From contig JARWKL010000004.1 of the NCBI GenBank assembly GCA_029961685.1, positions 33,906,114 to 33,970,113 of the forward strand: 64,000 nucleotides of DNA, written 5' to 3'. Shown here one piece after another: positions 57,900-64,000 of this stretch. Below the pieces are notes generated by a model. It had not been told where the DNA came from. It made no database searches and worked only from the letters and a program-made list of their open reading frames with translations. Every line of letters starts with the position of its first letter. Positions within the stretch are counted from its first letter, which is position 1. Both the position numbers and the translations under genes were made by a program. The stretch comes from Aristolochia californica (taxonomy: Eukaryota > Streptophyta > Magnoliopsida > Piperales > Aristolochiaceae).

Positions 57900-58866
57900 T
57901 GTTATGGACTCAATAAGACTGAGTCATCTACTTTACTTTTATTATTTATGTTGCTTTTAATTCCGAATTTTATTAGTTTGTAATAAGACTTAAAGGTAGG
58001 GGTAGAATTGGGTTTAATAACCCTAACCTATGTTGATGTTAGTTACCCTATTTAAGGGGTAAGGATGGAGAAATAAAGCAAGTTCGGAATTAGCATAAAC
58101 TAGGGTAATTTAGGTTCCTTCTAGGCTCTCTATTCTAGGGTTCTTGGTGTGAACTCTCTTGGGGGTTTGCTGCATCCATTGGGGAGTCTTTGAGGAGATC
58201 TTGGAAGGAAAAGGAAGAGGAATTACCTTTCTCTTTCGAGCTACAAGAGAGGTCATCTCTTTCACGAAAATTCTAGTTGCTGAATTGGTGTTGACGTCAA
58301 GAGTTATTTGGAGAAGGGTTGGCATGAGCTAACCAAGAAGGAGGACGAATTCTAGTTGCTGGATTGGTGTTGATGTCGAGAGGTATTTGCTAATCTTATT
58401 CCAAACATTAAGATTAGATTTATGTTTCTCTTTTACGTAAGGAACCAGTGCTGCATAAAATTGGAAACCCTACCTTGACGTGATCCATAAGAAAGGGGGT
58501 TCCACGTTGGGGCCTCAAGGAGCTTCCTTGACTAGTTGGGTTCATTCATAATTAAGAAAAGGAAACTCCTTTTCAAGGGGAATGAATTCAGAAAAGGGAA
58601 AGGGGTTGTTCTTGAGTCATTACAGCAAGTAAAACCCTCTTGTCTTGAATCATAAAAGAGGGGTTTCATATCTGAGTGCTTAAACAGTCCTTTAACTTGC
58701 TTGTTGCATCTATAATTGAGAAAAGGAAAATCCTTTTCAATCCCAACGTGAAAGGAGAAGTATAAGAGAGTTCTTTTCACAAAAAACGTGATAAGAAACC
58801 CTCAAACAGTGCTGGATTCATATTCAACTCGCCGAGTTACTAGATCCATGGCTAGGGACCGTAACA
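57900..58866 (+). repeat. TR-GAG copy B, LTR 4
   Basis: 967 bp, the outer right LTR, followed by the TSD AAGAC. Confidence 0.93.
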
Positions 58867-60470
58867 AAGACCGTAAAAGAAATTTTGGAAAAATTAGAGG
58901 TCACACATGAGGAAACCACTATAGTCAAAGACTATAGAATTAGCTTATTGATTGCTCAATATGATGAATTCAAAATGAAACTGAGCTAGGAGAAGAGATT
59001 TCCTTGTAGAGACAAAACGATAAGCTTCTCAAGGAACTTCCAAAGTCATGGCATATGAGGAAGAACACCATTCGTGAGAATGAAAACTTTAGAACTATGA
59101 GCTCGGTAGAGCTACTACGAATCCTTCTCACTTATGAGATGAAACCTTAAGAAGTTCTAGAAGTGCAACCCAAAAGAAAACCAATTGCTCTTAGGGACAA
59201 AATGAGTGCCGAAAGAATCTCTAGTGAAGAAAGCTCCGATGAGGTGAGTTTCATCACGAGACACCTTCAAAAAATCTATAAGAAAAGGAAAATTTCAAAA
59301 AGGCCTACATAGAACTCAAACTAACAAATTATATAAGATGGGAAACCAGGACATAGAAGGACCAAATGTCCATACCTTGAAGGAAGAACTCCATCTACAA
59401 GCAAAGATACCAAGAATAAGAAGAAGAAGGTCTTGATCTCAGCTTGGGATGTTTTGTATGAATAGTCTAGCCGCTTGAAAGAAGAAGAAAGCGATGTTGG
59501 GCTCATGACAATTGAAGGCAATGATGATGAGTCTCCCACTTCTGAAGAGGTAACCGACTATAACAATGAAACTGAGCTTGAATTATTTTGAGAAAACTAT
59601 ATTCATAGAAAAATGCAATGCTCAATTACACAATATTTCAAAGCTCAAAGGAGAGCTTATTATCTTGAAGGTGGCTAATGAAAGCCATTTAATAAATACC
59701 TCAAGAAAATGTGGATTGATAGACAAGCTATCATGTGATCAACTTGCGTTTGAAAAGAAGAGCCTAGACTTAGAACAACAAGTTAAACTTCTATCTCTCA
59801 TATCCACACCCTAGTGGAAAGTTGGAAAGAACAAGAAAAAAACAAAGCAAGTTCTCTCCCATTCCTCACATTCGATGCCACTATTGCATTGGGGTGGGTC
59901 ACTATGCCCACATTTGCAAAGTTAAGAACAAAAATGACATTCAAACAAACTTGGGTACCCAAATCAACTGAAAAGGTAGTGGTCACCCAAAATAACCTGG
60001 TCAAAACAAACTTGGATGCCCAAATCACGTAGCACGTCAAATGTCATCCCAAAAGGACCCAACTTAAAATGGCTCTCTAAGGGTTAAGCTTTTCGTTATG
60101 TAGGTTTGTCTTGGACCTAAGACACCGAAAAATGTTTGGATTTTGGATAGTGGTTGCTTGAGACACATGATCGGTGATAAGAAGAACTTCATTGAACTCA
60201 ATCCAAAAGATGGAGGTCATATAACTTTTGGAGAATATACAAAGGTAACCTAAAATGGATTGGTAAAATCAGTACTTCAACCTCTTTCATATTTGATGCA
60301 TACAATGTTGAAGGGTTGAAGGGTTGATGGATGATTTACATAGAATTAGTTAATTTTGTGATAAAGGAAATAAAGTATCATTTGAAAATTTCAAAATCTT
60401 AGTGAAGAATAAAAACGATGAACTAGTTCTAGAGGGACACAGAAATAGGAACTTTTATGTTGCAAATATA
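58867..60470 (+). pseudogene. S1 copia gag to protease, copy B (broken)
   Basis: Counterpart of 16195-17815, with the same motifs and small indels (for example a deletion of about 17 bp near 59605). Confidence 0.83.
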
Positions 60471-61800
60471 GGGGGGTTAGTCAACACTAGTGTTAACATG
60501 AACTTGAACTTCCAAGTCAAATTCAAGTTCATTTGAATAATCTACATGAACTTCAACTTCATATTTGGTGTTAGTGTGGATGAGTTCATGTACATTGGAA
60601 AACAGTTTCTAGTATTAGTGCCCCAAAACGAAAAATATGACAAAAAACAAGAGAATGAGTAACTTGTAATAATATACTTAAATAAAGTATAATACCGAAA
60701 CACCAAATTAGGTAAAACAAACATGATTACTACACTAATAAGTAATTTAATGTATAATTTAAATATATTAATATAATAATTAATTAAATTAGATTTTATA
60801 TTATTTAAAGATTGCAATTTATTGTACATTAATACAGTAATTACATGAGCCAATTAACTGTGCACATGAGTAATTATAAAAAAATAAATTTAAAAATAAC
60901 ATAAACTAATATAATAAATTAAGTTATTAATTTATTAATGATAGAAGATATACTTTAACATAAAAAGGAATGATTAAACAAAAAAAATTGATCAAATGCT
61001 TACTTTAACACACTATATATACTTTTATGTATTATTAATTAATAATATTTTTCCGTTAAATTTAAAACCATTGGTTTTATTAATTATAAAAATGGGTTAA
61101 TTAAACCAAAATAATTGATCAAATACTACATATTTAATAGATAATATAATATAGTAATTAAAAAATAAATATAATGAATAAATAAAAATATCATTTTATT
61201 AATAACAAAAGATTGAATTTTAACGTAGTATTAATTAATAATATATGTCCACAAAAAATTAAAATGATTAGTTTAATTATTTATAAAAAAGAGATAATTA
61301 TTGAAAAAAAATTGATCAAATGCATACTTTAACTATATTTTAATTAGTAGACTTAAATATAATTAAAGTATATTTAACTATATTTTAATTACCAAAATTC
61401 GGAGTTATTCTCGGAGACCCGAATAGGGGGGAGCGCAGGGTCCGACGTGTACTCAGGTGAGAACTCTTCGAGCCAGACACGGCCGCGCATCTGGTCGGGT
61501 CGCCAGCAGAGGCACATGAAATTGGACCGGCGCTTCTAGAGCTAAGCGGAGCCGGCGATGCCAAAGACTACTTGAGAGAGAGAAAGAGGGAGAGGTCATT
61601 GAAGGAGCTAGAAGCCACGGTGAGAAAATCTGAATTGGGCAGACTAGGTTTGAGACCATGAGACTGAGCATTGGGAGACAAAATTGGGCGGTGAATATAG
61701 TTGTAGTGAGGTCAATGAGAGGCGGAGGACGTGAAGAGAGAGGGAGAAGAGAGGGAGCCCGAGAAGGAGAAAAGAGAGGGAGAAGAAAGCAGGAGGCTGA

Positions 61801-61846
<46 letters not shown>

Positions 61847-62177
61847 CAAGGGAGAGGGAGGCCGAGAGGGAGAAGGGACAAGAGAGAAGGAGGCCGAGAG
61901 GGAGAAGAAAATGCGAGAGGAACAAGGAGACCGAGAGACAAGAGAGCGAGAGAGGAAAAAAAAATCGGGAGACAATGACGACGCGTCCTGACGGTTCATC
62001 CAAATGAATAAAAAAACTAAGGAATCCTGATTCTGAAAATTATACCTTGGGCATCATCTTCGGATTCATCTGGTTCATCAACATGAATTGGGCAACTGTG
62101 CACTACTAACGTCGTCAGGAGATGAACTAAGTAATGTGGGTGAACTTCATCTCCTGATTCAAGTTGACTAACCCCCC
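60471..62177. mobile_element. Terminal-inverted-repeat element, copy B (1707 bp)
   Basis: Same 15-bp inverted ends as 17816-19531 and the same insertion site. Its GA microsatellite is shorter. Confidence 0.8.
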
Positions 62178-62884
62178 AATAGTTGATTTAGCCTCAACTA
62201 GTGTCATCTATTTGGGTGTAAAAATTGGTGAATCTTGGTAATGGCATAAGAGACTAGGAAATGTCGAAATAGATTCCTTGAACAAATTAGTGAAGGAAAC
62301 GTAGTGAGAGGACTATTGGAATTTTTTTTTTCAATCCTAAGAATGTTCTGTCGATCTCTCATCCTCTTCAACTAGTCCACATGGATTTAGTTGTACCTAC
62401 TTAAATCTTAAGCCTATATGGAAAGCGTCTCATCAAAGTGGTGGTAGATGACTATTCAAGGTTCACATGAGTATATTTCTTTGCTCATAACGATGATGAT
62501 TTCCAACCTTTGCCAAACTATGTGAAAAAGTTCAAGAAGAGCAAAGCTACAACATTGTCAAGATTAAGAGTGACCAAAAAGGTGAAATTCAAAATTCAAA
62601 ATTTTAGGAATATTGTAAAAAGCATGGGATATAACATACTTTTTTAGCTCCTCGAACTCCTAAAAATGGCATTGTTATGAGAAGAAACCATACCGTAATT
62701 GAAGTGGCTAAAGCTATGCTACACGAATACAACATGCCACATAGGTTTTTGTCCGAAGCTGTAAACACCCATGCTATATCATTAACCAAGTTAGCATAAT
62801 GCTACTTCTCAACAAAACTCCATATGAGTTTTATAAGGGCACCATTCCAACATTACCTACTTTAGAACCAAAGGAAAAACTAGG
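62178..62884 (+). pseudogene. S1 copia integrase region, copy B (broken)
   Basis: Counterpart of 19532-20239, truncated by the C1 LTR at the same base. Confidence 0.75.
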
Positions 62885-64000
62885 TGTTGGAAGATAAGAT
62901 CAAGCCCAAACAACCAAGGAAGGCCCACATATGTAAGATTATTATAAGATGGGTCACACTACCAAGGAAGGCCCACCAGATGGGCCCAAACCCATAAGAA
63001 GTTGGACCCATAATGATTACCAAGAGCTGACATCCTTATCACATCAGTTGGAAGATCAAGAAGAGTCAGAAAAGTATCTTTATCCTAGGGTCATGACCAA
63101 GAAGATTTTTAGTTTAAGTTATATTTTTTTTTATCAATATTGAGTTACCTAATTATGTTAGGACTTACCTTAAGTGTTAGAGTTTGGGTGTAATTGCGAC
63201 AAAGGTAGTTTTATTGTAATTGGACTCTATTACCTTTCTCTATTATAAATAGAGGTTCATGTACTCTAATTACAACAAGTTATTGATGTCAATGAAGTAT
63301 TTCACTTTTTCATAAATTCAACATGGTATCAGAGCAGGTTCTGTCACGGAGGTAATGTGATCATTTTCTTTAAACCTTAAACCCTAGGTCTAGGTTAGTA
63401 GTTATTTTTTTTTCAGTCCCTACACTCGTAGATTTTGTTGTGATTTCACCTCTATACGTAGTTTTTCATATTGCATGTTATATATGTACGGAAATATATT
63501 TGAGTCTACTTTCCAAATAAGAATGATTTGTTCCAATCTTATATAAAGAGAGTTATAAATATTTGAATGAGCGAAGGTCAAATTGAAAAAAGGTTCGAGC
63601 AGCAGCAGCAATCTTCAGATTTCGAGGTATTTTTTGCTATCAAGAACTAGAATTTATATGCAAAAATATATATTAAATTAAATATATATAAGTCTATTCT
63701 TTTACCTATTCAACCAATTTTTTATCTGAATTATGCACAAAGAGAAATCGATATTTGAAGCAGCAAAGGTCAGATTGAAAAAGAGGTTCGAACGGCAACA
63801 AAAAGCCTCTATTTTTTAGGTATTTTAAGCTATCAAGAAAGAGACTTTATATGGATAATTATATATCAAGAGAAAGGTATGTAAGTGTATTTTCTGAACT
63901 ATTCAACCAATTCTTGTATGATTATTTTATAAGGAGATATTGATCTTGGAAGAGTCAATGGTCGTTCTGGAAAAATAGGAGAAACAGAACTTAGTTTGGC
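62885..64000 (+). mobile_element. C1 5' LTR and interior, copy B (runs off the window)
   Basis: LTR 62885-63323, primer-binding site 63324-63335, then interior matching copy A 20691-21354. The window ends about 10 bp before the site where Gyp3 is inserted in copy A. Confidence 0.85.

Larger units (their letters stand above)
50748..58866 (+). mobile_element. Tandem TR-GAG array, copy B: three gag units, four LTRs
   Basis: LTRs are at 50748-51713, 53132-54096, 55515-56480 and 57900-58866. Internal regions are at 51714-53131, 54097-55514 and 56481-57899. The TSD AAGAC occurs only at the outside (50743-50747 and 58867-58871); inner LTRs abut internal regions without flanking host DNA. It is the counterpart of the single unit at 12843-16194, longer by two LTR-plus-internal periods of about 2384 bp. 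Confidence 0.96.
46811..64000 (+). repeat. Copy B of a large direct duplication of 1-21354
   Basis: 46811 onward matches 1 onward, and the match continues to the window end, which corresponds to 21354. Element insertions sit at identical sites in both copies. Copy B lacks about 8.9 kb (roughly 690-9620 of copy A) and carries about 4.77 kb more in the TR-GAG region. The true outer ends are not visible, because copy A begins at or before position 1 and copy B continues past 64000. Confidence 0.95.

Overview
The window is nuclear DNA of a flowering plant. The evidence is plant-type LTR retrotransposons (chromovirus-like Ty3/gypsy, Ty1/copia, TRIM and gag-only elements, most with an initiator-tRNA-Met primer-binding site), an intronless CYP94-type cytochrome P450, and a chloroplast DnaJ11-like pseudogene inside a retroelement. 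The species cannot be named from the sequence. I recognise one intact host gene, the P450 on the minus strand at 6446-7981. Almost everything else is nested, decayed mobile DNA.

Layout. 1-448: AT-rich DNA with a 24-bp tandem repeat. 449-5932: a complete but decayed Ty3/gypsy element (Gyp1) with target-site duplication (TSD) ACAAC. 6446-7981: the CYP94 gene, with a TATA box and G-box upstream and, about 740 bp above its start, a five-copy 95-bp tandem repeat (8718-9195) with one G-box per copy. 9196-20239: AT-rich DNA, a TRIM, and a decayed Ty1/copia element (S1). S1 is split first by a gag-only (TR-GAG-type) element at 12843-16194 (TSD AAGAC) and then by a 1.7-kb element with terminal inverted repeats at 17816-19531. 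20240-30483: a non-coding copia-type element (C1), itself split by a gypsy LTR fragment and by a TRIM that is interrupted by a full minus-strand gypsy element (Gyp4, 22370-28871, TSD CATAG). 30484-42240: a coding copia element (C2), interrupted by Gyp2 (32580-40120, which carries the small copia-type element C3 at 36686-38603, TSD TGTTC) and by a minus-strand solo LTR (41292-42119, TSD ATATC). 42377-45965: a minus-strand LTR element (C4) carrying a degenerate DnaJ11-like coding sequence.

From 46811 to the window end the sequence repeats positions 1-21354 as a direct copy (copy B). Copy B differs from copy A in two large ways. It lacks about 8.9 kb covering most of Gyp1, the P450 gene and the G-box repeats. 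It also has three TR-GAG units sharing four LTRs where copy A has one unit and two LTRs. The same outer TSD (AAGAC) flanks both versions, so they descend from one insertion and changed copy number by LTR-LTR recombination.

Functionally the window holds one probable fatty-acid/jasmonate-type P450 with a G-box-rich upstream region inside a retrotransposon graveyard. The only long intact mobile ORF is the copy A TR-GAG gag (464 aa). In all five gypsy-type families seen, the gag AUG lies inside the 5' LTR and the reading frame runs through the tRNA primer-binding site.
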